Below are positions 15,758 through 22,056 of a stretch of 22,056 nucleotides of DNA, piece after piece. The first letter of the stretch is position 1, and every line of letters starts with the position of its first letter. Location of the stretch: positions 1 through 22,056 of the forward strand of contig CAZWRV010000101.1 of assembly GCA_964636325.1 (NCBI GenBank), read 5' to 3'. The notes below the pieces were generated by a model. The model saw nothing but the letters and a program-made list of their open reading frames with translations, searched no databases and was not told the DNA's origin. The stretch comes from CAZWRV01 sp964636325. GTDB taxonomy: Bacteria; Verrucomicrobiota; Lentisphaeria; Victivallales; GWF2-50-93. The translations under genes and the position numbers were made by a program.

Positions 15758-16345
15758 TCATCCTAACGACCCGGAGATGTAGTTCAGATAATTCCGGGAA
15801 GAGGAACCGACTTGGAAGTGCCTGGCCGAGCGTTCGAGTTGGAGAAAGACCGCCGTATATTCCGCCTCGCTCCACTCCCTGAGCCCCAGCACCAGGGCGG
15901 TGGACTGCCAGACAATATCATGAAGCAGGCCGCAGCTCTTCCCGTCTGGGCGTCGTCTCATCGCCGAATACACCTCAATGAACTCATGGTCGTATGGGGC
16001 GAAGTCCTTGCAGGCGAAAGAGGCTATGTTCTTTTCGACGCCGTAGAAGAACCGCACATACTCGGCGGGGTAATGGCTCATCTCGCTGTCGGGCGGCGGC
16101 CGCCGGACACCTCTGAACAGCGCCCTGATGGACGGCAAAGTCCAATCGGCGAACTTTTTTCCGTCATAGAGGACAATTCCCTTCCTGTCCGCCATCGGCT
16201 GCAGCTTGTCGTTGGCGTCGAGCCGGAAGCAGACGTTCAGGGTGGACGCGTCCAAGGCTTCCTTGTCCACAATGGCCTTGAGTGAATCGGCAAGATTGAT
16301 CACTCGTTCATTGGCGCCAACTTTATCTTCTTTTCCTGCAGACAT
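15758..16345 (-). CDS. Hypothetical cytosolic protein (195 aa)
   Basis: I do not recognise this protein. It has no signal peptide or membrane helix. The sequence is a balanced soluble mix with a Trp/Tyr-rich C-terminal half (HYPAEYVRFFYGVE, LLHDIVWQSTALVLGLREWSEAEYTAVFLQLE), probably mainly helical. The N-terminal 60 residues contain LADSLKAIVDKEALDASTLNVCF, helix-like. GGAGAA lies about 6 nt before the ATG at 16345, and the frame has better codon composition than the overlapping plus-strand frame. It is a single-gene unit, convergent with the VWA operon and divergent from the mutarotase-like gene. Its stop codon abuts a MITE-like element, so the natural C-terminus could be altered. Confidence 0.65.
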   Translation of the reverse strand: MSAGKEDKVGANERVINLADSLKAIVDKEALDASTLNVCFRLDANDKLQPMADRKGIVLYDGKKFADWTLPSIRALFRGVRRPPPDSEMSHYPAEYVRFFYGVEKNIASFACKDFAPYDHEFIEVYSAMRRRPDGKSCGLLHDIVWQSTALVLGLREWSEAEYTAVFLQLERSARHFQVGSSSRNYLNYISGSLG

Positions 16346-16493
16346 TAGAGTTCTCCATGGTTTTAATCTTGATATTTAGAGCCTGAGATTTTAGAAGTCA
16401 AATTGGACTTTGGTTGAAAATGGCCGTAGATTGCTTAATCAAAACTATAGGGACGCCGCCATATTAACTTACGTGCCGTTCACATGCAAGATA

Positions 16494-16521
16494 TTTACAG
16501 TCATAATATTACATATATTAT
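16494..16521 (+). promoter_or_regulatory. Putative promoter of the mutarotase-like gene
   Basis: TTTACA (16494-16499) and TATTAT (16516-16521) are 16 bp apart in a strongly AT-rich tract. The ATG at 16530 lies only 8 bp after the -10 element and has no Shine-Dalgarno sequence, so the mRNA may be leaderless. An alternative is that a -10 further upstream (TAATAT near 16504) is used. Confidence 0.35.
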
Positions 16522-16529
16522 CTGATGCA

Positions 16530-17474
16530 ATGAAGCTCCAAAAGTTTTTAAAAGTGATGTCCGGGGCCGGGAGACGCTTCCATGTGGTTGGGGGCGAGGA
16601 CTTCGGATTGGTTGCCGCACTCGACATGGAGGGCCGCATCTTCACCGTGCTTGGCGGCGAAGTCCTGAACCGAGTCAATCTTGAAGCGATCACAGGCCTG
16701 TCGACAAAGGACCGCTACCTCAATCCGGGCGGCGACGGCCTTTGGCCGGCGCCGGAGGGGACCTGCCTCGGCTACGAATATTCCACAGGCGCCTGGCGCG
16801 TCCCGCCCGGCATCACGGGGGCGCGATACATCGTCTCCGAGGAGCGAGCAAATTCTGCGAAGATCGCAGCCGAGATTGATCTGATAAGCAATTCCGGGAA
16901 AGGCATTCCGACAATCTTCTCAAGAGCCACAAGCGTCTCGAAGGCGGAGAAGACGCTCAGGGTTTCCGTAGTCGAATCAATCCAATATATCGGCTCAAGG
17001 ACGCTTCACCGCGAGGACTGCATCCTCGCGCCATGGACGCTCTGCCAGTTCGATTCCGCCGAAGGCTGCGAGGTTGCGTTTCCCGAAACGGATGATTCCG
17101 AAGTCTGGGATATATACGATGACAGCTCGCAGAAGCGCAGCAGGAAGGGGGGCCTCGTCCACACGATGACCGACGGCGGCATCAAATACCAGATCGGCAT
17201 CGGCAGGTCCGTAGACTGGATAGAGTTCCGCAATCCGGCCAAAGGCCTGACCGTCCGTAGAACTGCGGCGACACTCCCGATGGGACAGGAATATGTCGAC
17301 ATCGCCGACGCCCCTCCTGACAAGAAGCCGTCGAACCGCGAGACAAGGTTCAGCGTCTACAGCGACCCGTCGTTCTTCATGGAGATCGAGGCCGCCGGCG
17401 GCTGCCCGGCAGAAATGGCTCCAGGCGCGGTCATGTCCTTCGATGTCGAGACCATATACTCGTTGTCTCTTTGA
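16530..17474 (+). CDS. Galactose-mutarotase-like / DUF6786-like protein
   Basis: The 314-residue protein is mostly beta-strand by eye and resembles the DUF6786/DUF4380 type of sugar-mutarotase-like proteins found in polysaccharide-degrading PVC and Bacteroidota. The resemblance rests on an N-terminal segment with GRIFTVLGGE, the glycine-rich GGDGLWPAPEG (about 68-78) and a C-terminal YVDIAD and SFDVETIYSL arrangement. There is no signal peptide. The open frame extends upstream to 16410, but the ATG at 16530 gives a compact N-terminus (MKLQKFLKVMSG) and avoids the AT-rich promoter tract. A further alternative is the ATG at 16557. It precedes the dehydrogenase pair by 290 bp and probably belongs to the same carbohydrate theme. 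The reaction is unknown. Confidence 0.6.
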   Translation: MKLQKFLKVMSGAGRRFHVVGGEDFGLVAALDMEGRIFTVLGGEVLNRVNLEAITGLSTKDRYLNPGGDGLWPAPEGTCLGYEYSTGAWRVPPGITGARYIVSEERANSAKIAAEIDLISNSGKGIPTIFSRATSVSKAEKTLRVSVVESIQYIGSRTLHREDCILAPWTLCQFDSAEGCEVAFPETDDSEVWDIYDDSSQKRSRKGGLVHTMTDGGIKYQIGIGRSVDWIEFRNPAKGLTVRRTAATLPMGQEYVDIADAPPDKKPSNRETRFSVYSDPSFFMEIEAAGGCPAEMAPGAVMSFDVETIYSLSL

Positions 17475-17504
17475 GACAGAGGCATCCAGTAAACCCGATA
17501 GTCC

Positions 17505-17588
17505 CTTACGGTGCGGCTTGGAAAACGTTTTTGTCGAAGTATGCCGCTTTCGCCGAAAGCGGCACTGGCGACTTTGGCGAAGTCGCCA
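17505..17588 (+). repeat. Conserved-head/variable-hairpin repeat, copy B
   Basis: The 35-nt head at 17505-17539 (core GGCTTGGAAAACGTTTTT) matches copy A (7035-7001, minus strand) at 27 of 35 positions. Two perfect hairpins follow, each with a 9-bp stem and a 5-nt loop: TGCCGCTTT/AAAGCGGCA at 17542-17564 with loop CGCCG, and TGGCGACTT/AAGTCGCCA at 17566-17588 with loop TGGCG. It starts 30 bp after the stop of the mutarotase-like gene and points the same way. The remaining 176 bp of this gap to 17764 show only a strong ribosome-binding site (AAGGAGG, 17753-17759). Confidence 0.75.
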
Positions 17589-17764
17589 TGCTCCGCCCTC
17601 TGCGAGCCGGAAGGGTGGATTTCATCCGCATGGAAATATCTAGGCATCATACTCATTTAAGTTATTGATTTTACAGCATCCCCCCTTTGGATTTTTCGTT
17701 TCATCTCTGTAACTTACCGAAATGAGAAGCCGGATCATGCGCACACTTTATCAAGGAGGAATCA

Positions 17765-18790
17765 ATGCTTGCCGCGGTGCTGAAGGACTTCCACAATCTA
17801 GCTCTAGAGGACGTGCCGATGCCGAAGCCAGGGCCGGACGAGGTGGTCATAAGGGTGAAGGCGTGCGGCTTCTGCGCAACCGACTACAAGGCCATCAAGG
17901 GGATCAGGAGGAACGTGAAGTTCCCGCTGATCGCCGGGCATGAGCCGTCCGGCGTGGTGGCCGAGGTCGGCTCGGTCGTCAAGGAGTTCAAGGAGGGCGA
18001 CGAAGTGATCCTCCAGCCGTCCGGGTTCTGCGGGCTGTGCCAGAACTGCCGACTGGGGAACACGCATTACTGCGTCAACGCTTTCACGACGGGCGGGGAC
18101 GGGGTGGACGACGTATGGCCGGGCGGATTCGCCGAATACATGAAGACAAGGGTCACATCGGTGTTCCACAAGCCGAAGAACATATCCTTCGAGTCGGCCG
18201 CGCTCACCGAGCCGCTCTGCGGTGCCTGGAAGGGGGTCATCCACTACAGCGAGATGAAGGTCGGCGACGACGTGGTGATCATCGGCGTCGGCGGCATAGG
18301 CCTGCTCTGCATGATGGTCGCGAAGGCCGCCGGCGCAGGAAGGCTGGTTGCGGTGGACTCCAGCGCGTATGCAAGGAAGAACGCACTCCAGCTCGGGGCC
18401 ACCCACGCTGTCGATCCCAGGAACGCCATAAAGGAAATCGCGAAGATAATGCCCACCGGGCCGGATCTCGTAGTCGAGGCTGCTGGGCCGATCCAGGCGG
18501 TGGAGCTGGCCAGGGACCTGCGCAGGCGCGGGACGAAGTGGAACATCTTCGGCATAACCACTCATGAGAAGTTCGAGCTCGACGGCGGCCTCACTCACTT
18601 CATGGAGGGGCGCATGGACGCCAGCTTCGGATGCAACCCGCTGGCCATGCAGAAGGCGATCATGCTCATGGAGCGCGGCGTCGTGGATCCGGGCAAGATA
18701 ATCTCCCACAGGTTCCCTCTGAAGGAGATACACAAGGCGACCGAAGTCATGGGCCAGCCGGAAAGGAACAAGGTGATGCTCCTGCCATGA
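17765..18790 (+). CDS. Zinc-dependent alcohol/polyol dehydrogenase (MDR family)
   Basis: This 341-residue medium-chain dehydrogenase oxidises or reduces an alcohol or polyol group with NAD(P). The catalytic zinc ligands are C37 (CGFCATD), H59 and E60 (GHE), with E149 (TEPLCGA) as the usual fourth ligand. The structural zinc lobe is complete: C89, C92, C95 and C103 (FCGLCQNCRLGNTHYC). The Rossmann motif is GVGGIG at 174-179. The layout resembles sorbitol, threonine or scyllo-inosamine-type dehydrogenases. AAGGAGG lies 5 nt before the ATG. Its TGA overlaps the ATG of a second dehydrogenase (ATGA), so the two are co-translated. The actual substrate cannot be fixed; the neighbouring GH2 remnant and mutarotase-like gene suggest sugars. 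Confidence 0.9.
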   Translation: MLAAVLKDFHNLALEDVPMPKPGPDEVVIRVKACGFCATDYKAIKGIRRNVKFPLIAGHEPSGVVAEVGSVVKEFKEGDEVILQPSGFCGLCQNCRLGNTHYCVNAFTTGGDGVDDVWPGGFAEYMKTRVTSVFHKPKNISFESAALTEPLCGAWKGVIHYSEMKVGDDVVIIGVGGIGLLCMMVAKAAGAGRLVAVDSSAYARKNALQLGATHAVDPRNAIKEIAKIMPTGPDLVVEAAGPIQAVELARDLRRRGTKWNIFGITTHEKFELDGGLTHFMEGRMDASFGCNPLAMQKAIMLMERGVVDPGKIISHRFPLKEIHKATEVMGQPERNKVMLLP

Positions 18791-19752
18791 AGGCGATCCT
18801 CAATACCGCGAAAGGCGAGTTAAGGCTTGCGGATCTTCCCAAGCCCGAGCCGGGCGAAGGCGAGGTCCGGATCAAGACGTCGGCATGCGGAATATGCGCC
18901 TCCGACCTGGAGATGATCGACGGATGGCCGCGGGGGAAATATCCGCAGGTCCTCGGCCACGAATGGTCCGGCGTCGTCGACAAGTGCGGCCCCGGCACCG
19001 ACAAGTCGCTTGAAGGCAGGCGCTGCGTCGCCGAAAACGTCCTCTCGAAGGGGGGGGAGGTCGGATTCGAACATCCGGGCGGATACGGCGAGTTTTTCCT
19101 GACCGAGGCGGACAAAATAATCGCGCTGCCCGACAGCTTCGACATGGAGGTCGCGGCGCTAATCGAGCCGCTGGCGGTCTCGGTCAGGGGGATGAACAGG
19201 CTCAGGCCGGTTGAAGCTCCGGCGCTTATAGTCGGAGACGGCCCCATCGGCCTTCTAATGCTGATGCTGATGAGGCGCCGCGGCGTGAAGGACGTGACCT
19301 TGGTCGGCGGACGGCCCGCCCGCTTGAAGCTCGCCCTCGAGCTAGGCGCGGCCCGGACGTTCAACTACCATGACGCAGGAGGCTCAGTTCCGGAATACCT
19401 TTCTCGCCAAGGACTTAGGCCGTTCTCCAGCATCATCGAAGCCGCGAAGTCCGCGGACGCAGTCCCACTGGCGTCAAAGCTCGGGGCGAACTGCGCAAAG
19501 ATACTTCTCATCGGCAATTATGTCGACGGGCGGTCGGAAATCGTCCTGCAGGAGTTCCTGCACAAGGAGTTCGAGCTCATCGGCAGCAACGCAAGCTCCG
19601 GCGCCTGGCCGGAAGCAGTCGGGATCGCCGCCGAAGGCTCGCTGCCGCTCAGGAAAATCATCAGCGGGACATACAATGTCGACGGCTTCCGGGCGGCAAT
19701 TGACAGCGCCAGGAATTCGCGGTCTTCGCTCAAGGTCCTGCTGAAGTGGTGA
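18787..19752 (+). CDS. Zinc-type MDR dehydrogenase lacking the structural zinc lobe
   Basis: The 321-residue protein keeps the catalytic zinc site, C37 (CGICASD), H58-E59 (GHE) and E127 (IEPLA), and the nucleotide fold GDGPIG at 150-155. However, the four-cysteine structural zinc loop is missing: the region after GRRC (about 78-100) is short and reads KGGEVGFEHPGGYGEF. It is therefore about 20 residues shorter than its upstream neighbour. The ATG at 18787 overlaps the previous stop by 4 bp; longer starts inside the first gene lack conserved sequence. The pair may act on successive intermediates or form a mixed oligomer; both ideas are inference. It is followed after 49 bp by the GH2 remnant. 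Confidence 0.88.
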   Translation: MKAILNTAKGELRLADLPKPEPGEGEVRIKTSACGICASDLEMIDGWPRGKYPQVLGHEWSGVVDKCGPGTDKSLEGRRCVAENVLSKGGEVGFEHPGGYGEFFLTEADKIIALPDSFDMEVAALIEPLAVSVRGMNRLRPVEAPALIVGDGPIGLLMLMLMRRRGVKDVTLVGGRPARLKLALELGAARTFNYHDAGGSVPEYLSRQGLRPFSSIIEAAKSADAVPLASKLGANCAKILLIGNYVDGRSEIVLQEFLHKEFELIGSNASSGAWPEAVGIAAEGSLPLRKIISGTYNVDGFRAAIDSARNSRSSLKVLLKW

Positions 19753-19801
19753 TGGGATTCTCTGCGTAGTTCGCAGAATTGTCAACGAGGAACAATACTA
19801 A

Positions 19802-20092
19802 GTGACCGGCAAAGCTTCAATCCTCCCGCGCGAGAGGCTCCTTCTGGACCAGCATTGGCGCTTCCATCTCGGCGACATCCCTTTTCCGGAGCCGGTCACG
19901 CACGAGGAGAATTATCTGCGCGGCCTCTCCAAGTCCGGAGGCTTCCAGGGCGTGGCGGTTCCGGACGGCCTGCATGAGTTCCGCATCAGGCGGCTGCAGG
20001 AGGCGGGCTCGAACGCCTGGCGATGCGCGCACAATCCCCCCGCCCGGAGCGGCGGGCTCAAAGGGGCGTCGCTTGACATCGTCTCAAACTGA
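19802..20092 (+). pseudogene. Shrunken GH2 beta-galactosidase (GalB-like) remnant, open frame kept
   Basis: The 96-codon frame is built from three separated parts of a GH2 glycosidase. Residues about 11-40 (RERLLLDQHWRFHLGDIPFP...) match the N-terminal jelly-roll start. Residues about 49-80 (GVAVPDGLHEFRIRRLQEAG, then NAWRCAHNPPA) match the TIM-barrel segment that in the full enzyme lies several hundred residues later. Residues about 82-96 (SGGLKGASLDIVSN) look like the extreme C-terminus. A full enzyme is usually 700-900 residues. Both catalytic acids are missing, so no glycosidase activity is expected. The GTG start (19802) still has GAGGA 10 nt upstream, and the reading frame survives both joints. 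It follows the dehydrogenases by 49 bp. A collapsed assembly is an alternative to real deletions. Confidence 0.75.
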
Positions 20093-20161
20093 TCGGGGAA
20101 GGCATTTTTTCACCAAGAGTGTGGCATGAACATGCGGGGCATACAGCATACAGGAGCAGCA

Positions 20162-20944
20162 GTGCGAGCGAAGCAGGCTTCGATCCGCCTCTTTGTCTTC
20201 GACCTGGACAACACCGCGCTGGGGGGCTACACGCCGTACCACAAATTTCCGGAGCGCTTCGTCAAGTTCATCAACTCCCTGCGTTCCAGGGGGATCGGCT
20301 GGGCGACCTGCACCACGTGGGGGATTGACCTCCAGTTTTCCATGGTGCAATACAGCGGGATCACGAATCCGCCGACCTTCCTGTCCGGCTCCAGCGGACT
20401 GGAGCTGTCGAGGGTAAGGAGCTGGAAGCTCGTGCCGGACGAGGAATACAGGCGTCACGTCGCGGAGACGTCAGCCAGATTCAGGAAACGCAACTGGCAG
20501 GCCGTGCGGAAAACCATGGCGGAGCTTCTCCGCAGGGACTGGCTTTGCGAATTCGAATTCAACTTCCAGAACATCGTCTCTTTTAAGGCGAGGAAAGGAA
20601 GGGCAAAGGCGGTTCGCATGCTGGCAAAGGATGAACTGCCGGCAGGCCAATACTACGAGTTCAATCCGAAAAGCGAAGACTACATAATACTCATGCCGCA
20701 CTACATGAACAAGGGGGCCGCGGTGGCCGAGATGCAGAAGCGTCTCCGCATCTGCCCGGATGAGACGCTGGTCGCCGGCGACGGAACAAACGACCTCAGC
20801 ATGATGGCGAAAGCCAGATGGGCCGTATGCCCGTCCAACGCCGCCGAAGAGGTTAAGCAGGCCGTGATTTCGATTGGAGGGATCGTCGGCTCAAGGAAAT
20901 ATTCCGACGGAGTGATAGCGGCGGCGGAAAAATTACTTCGATGA
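20162..20944 (+). CDS. HAD-superfamily hydrolase (Cof-type phosphatase)
   Basis: This 260-residue soluble enzyme probably removes phosphate from a sugar phosphate or similar metabolite. From the chosen start, motif I FVFDLDNTA gives the nucleophile D14 and acid D16, motif II is the Thr in ATCTTWG (about 48-54), motif III is K184 in MNKGAAVAEM and motif IV is GDGTND at 206-211. The large C2-type cap between motifs II and III (about 60-175) fits subfamily IIB (Cof/sucrose-phosphatase-like). I prefer the GTG at 20162 because AGGAG (20152-20156) is well placed. The frame also permits ATG at 20126 or 20132, adding 12 or 10 residues without a ribosome-binding site. It may be the last gene of the carbohydrate unit. 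Confidence 0.85.
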   Translation: MRAKQASIRLFVFDLDNTALGGYTPYHKFPERFVKFINSLRSRGIGWATCTTWGIDLQFSMVQYSGITNPPTFLSGSSGLELSRVRSWKLVPDEEYRRHVAETSARFRKRNWQAVRKTMAELLRRDWLCEFEFNFQNIVSFKARKGRAKAVRMLAKDELPAGQYYEFNPKSEDYIILMPHYMNKGAAVAEMQKRLRICPDETLVAGDGTNDLSMMAKARWAVCPSNAAEEVKQAVISIGGIVGSRKYSDGVIAAAEKLLR

Positions 20945-21026
20945 CAACAATATGGGCATTTTCCAGGCGTTATTAAGTTTTTCATAGTGCGCAGGGCAGG
21001 AAATCTGAAATAATGGAAGGGGCACA

Positions 21027-21116
21027 ATGAAGCGCCAACTAGAAATTCCATTCCTTGAAGCCGAGAGGCGGCTGTTCCATAGGCCCCTGCCGCCCACGAC
21101 GAAACGCTTAATATAA
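21027..21116 (+). CDS. Possible 29-codon small ORF upstream of the Met-rich protein
   Basis: An ATG at 21027, preceded by GGAAGG at a good distance (6 nt), opens 29 codons ending with TAA at 21114. The peptide starts MKRQLEIPFLEAERR, is rich in Arg and Pro and is clearly basic. It ends 9 bp before the ATG of the next gene, so it could be an upstream ORF controlling that gene or a small protein. I do not recognise it. The remaining 180-bp gap shows no terminator. Short length makes chance occurrence possible. Confidence 0.35.
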   Translation: MKRQLEIPFLEAERRLFHRPLPPTTKRLI

Positions 21117-21125
21117 GGTGGTTAG

Positions 21126-22056
21126 ATGAAGAAGTCACATGCGGTCCTATCACTGCTATCTGTCATTTTAATGGCGGCGGCATGCACGGTGCTGCTGTTC
21201 AACGCCCGCAGGGTGGAAAATTCCGGTGCCGCCTCGCCCGAGGCGGGAAAGGAAACCTCTGCCGGGAAATTGGCGGAGACGTCACTCCGGCCAGGGGAAA
21301 CGGTAGGACGGCAGTCGTCCAAAACGGAAGATACCGCCTCGGAACCGGGCGGTCAGGATGAGCCTAAAGTTCCATCAAAGGCCGCCTCGGATAAGCCGAA
21401 GCGGCCCTTCGGCCCCCTGGCAGACGGCGAAAACAAGCAGCAGTCCGATTTCTCGTCCATGATGAAGGAGAAGATGAAGGATCCGGCGACACGGGAGCAG
21501 ATGATGAAGATGGGCAGGATGCAGCTTGACATGATCTACGGGCCGATCCTCAAGAGGCTTGGCATCGAAGACGAGAAGGCCGACAAGCTAAAAGACCTGC
21601 TCATGGAAAGGATTTCAGCCCAGATGGATATCGCCTACGGGGACGGCGACAAGGAGTCAAGGAAGGACATGAAGGCGAAGTCCGACTCCGCCTATGAGCA
21701 GGCGGCGAAAGACCTTCTGGGCGAAGCCGACTACCGGGAGATCAAATCGTTCGAGGAGGGAATACCCGACAGGCAGAGGGTTAACATGACAAACCAGTCT
21801 CTCGGAGAATCCGAAAGGCTTGACTCGAGGCAGCAGGAGGAATTCATCGCCGCCCTCTCCGACCAGCGCAAGCAGTTTGAATCAACTAACGGAAAACTGG
21901 ACGCCGACATGATGGACATGACGGCCGAGTCCTGCGAAAAAATGATGGCCAAGCTCGCCGATCTGCACAAGCTCTACCTGGATTGCGCGAATTCATACCT
22001 TAACTCATCTTCGACAGTTTCTGGCGTATTTTTGATGTCCTTCATAGGAGAAAGTT
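21126..22056 (+). CDS. Membrane-anchored Met-rich periplasmic protein, unknown function (runs off the right edge)
   Basis: This frame is open from ATG 21126 to the edge (310 codons). The N-terminus has a hydrophobic anchor (about 6-25, ending LMAAACTVLLF; the cysteine context is a poor lipobox), then about 75 residues of low-complexity Ser/Glu/Pro/Lys linker. A helical, Met-rich domain starts near 105 (SSMMKEKMKDPATREQMMKM, then LDMIYGPILKRLGI and KLKDLLMERI). Similar anchored helical proteins occur in Verrucomicrobia-like genomes without a known role; this is from memory, not from a search. After codon about 290 the sequence turns Ser/Phe-rich (NSSSTVSGVFLMSF), unlike the rest. Moving one frame at that point gives LTHLRQFLAYF and a stop at 22033-22035, so a frameshift near 22000 is plausible. 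The family assignment is weak. Confidence 0.65.
   Translation, partial: MKKSHAVLSLLSVILMAAACTVLLFNARRVENSGAASPEAGKETSAGKLAETSLRPGETVGRQSSKTEDTASEPGGQDEPKVPSKAASDKPKRPFGPLADGENKQQSDFSSMMKEKMKDPATREQMMKMGRMQLDMIYGPILKRLGIEDEKADKLKDLLMERISAQMDIAYGDGDKESRKDMKAKSDSAYEQAAKDLLGEADYREIKSFEEGIPDRQRVNMTNQSLGESERLDSRQQEEFIAALSDQRKQFESTNGKLDADMMDMTAESCEKMMAKLADLHKLYLDCANSYLNSSSTVSGVFLMSFIGES

Noticed and set aside
15812..16285. 157-codon plus-strand frame opposite the 195-aa gene
   Set aside because: It has no ribosome-binding site and no plausible fold; the minus-strand frame has both a good start and balanced composition.
16346..16529. Riboswitch in the AT-rich gap before the mutarotase-like gene
   Set aside because: No stable multi-stem structure or known aptamer core could be drawn; the likely promoter leaves no room for a leader.
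18631..18786. Upstream extension of the second dehydrogenase by 52 codons
   Set aside because: It overlaps the first dehydrogenase in another frame and precedes the normal family N-terminus (MKAILNTAKGELRLADLP).

Overview
The window is chromosomal DNA from a bacterium, moderately GC-rich by eye. The mix of genes suggests the PVC superphylum (Lentisphaerota/Kiritimatiellota/Verrucomicrobiota-like). The pointers are a MoxR-DUF58 operon with two large von Willebrand A membrane proteins carrying amidotransferase-like domains, an FG-GAP/PQQ-type propeller, a GalB-like GH2 remnant next to sugar-type dehydrogenases, a Met-rich periplasmic protein of a type I associate with Verrucomicrobia-like genomes, and abundant palindromic intergenic repeats. 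This assignment is inference; there is no rRNA or other marker gene here.

Layout: 1-296 holds a 113-bp direct repeat in two copies. 297-2134 (minus) is a two-gene iron-sulfur electron-transfer module (NosR/NapH-like membrane ferredoxin plus a Tat-type polyferredoxin). 2286-4139 (minus) carries an RluA/RluD-type pseudouridine synthase and lgt; divergent from lgt is a DedA-family protein, followed by tRNA-Gln(TTG). A palindromic, MITE-like element occupies 5138-5299. 5324-8699 (minus) carries an FG-GAP/PQQ-like propeller gene, a small one-pass membrane protein and an N-acyl-D-amino-acid deacylase. A 280-bp element with long terminal inverted repeats and a 4-bp target duplication sits at 8922-9201, directly upstream of the moxR-DUF58-batA-like-VWA operon (9233-15598). 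A second, shorter element with related ends lies at 15650-15756. After that come an orphan 195-aa gene (minus), a mutarotase-like (DUF6786-like) gene, two overlapping zinc-type dehydrogenase genes, a shrunken GH2 beta-galactosidase remnant, a HAD phosphatase, a possible 29-codon ORF, and a Met-rich membrane-anchored protein that runs off the right edge.

Functionally there are four themes: redox chemistry at the membrane (297-2134), envelope housekeeping (lgt, DedA), a MoxR/VWA chaperone-like envelope system (9233-15598), and carbohydrate catabolism (16530-20092). No complete transposase, CRISPR array, phage module or defence island is visible. The most unusual content is the set of small structured repeats: at least three families of element-like palindromes, and a repeat family with a conserved 35-nt head followed by locus-specific hairpins placed just after stop codons. 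The other striking item is an in-frame 'minigene' made of three separated pieces of a GH2 enzyme.
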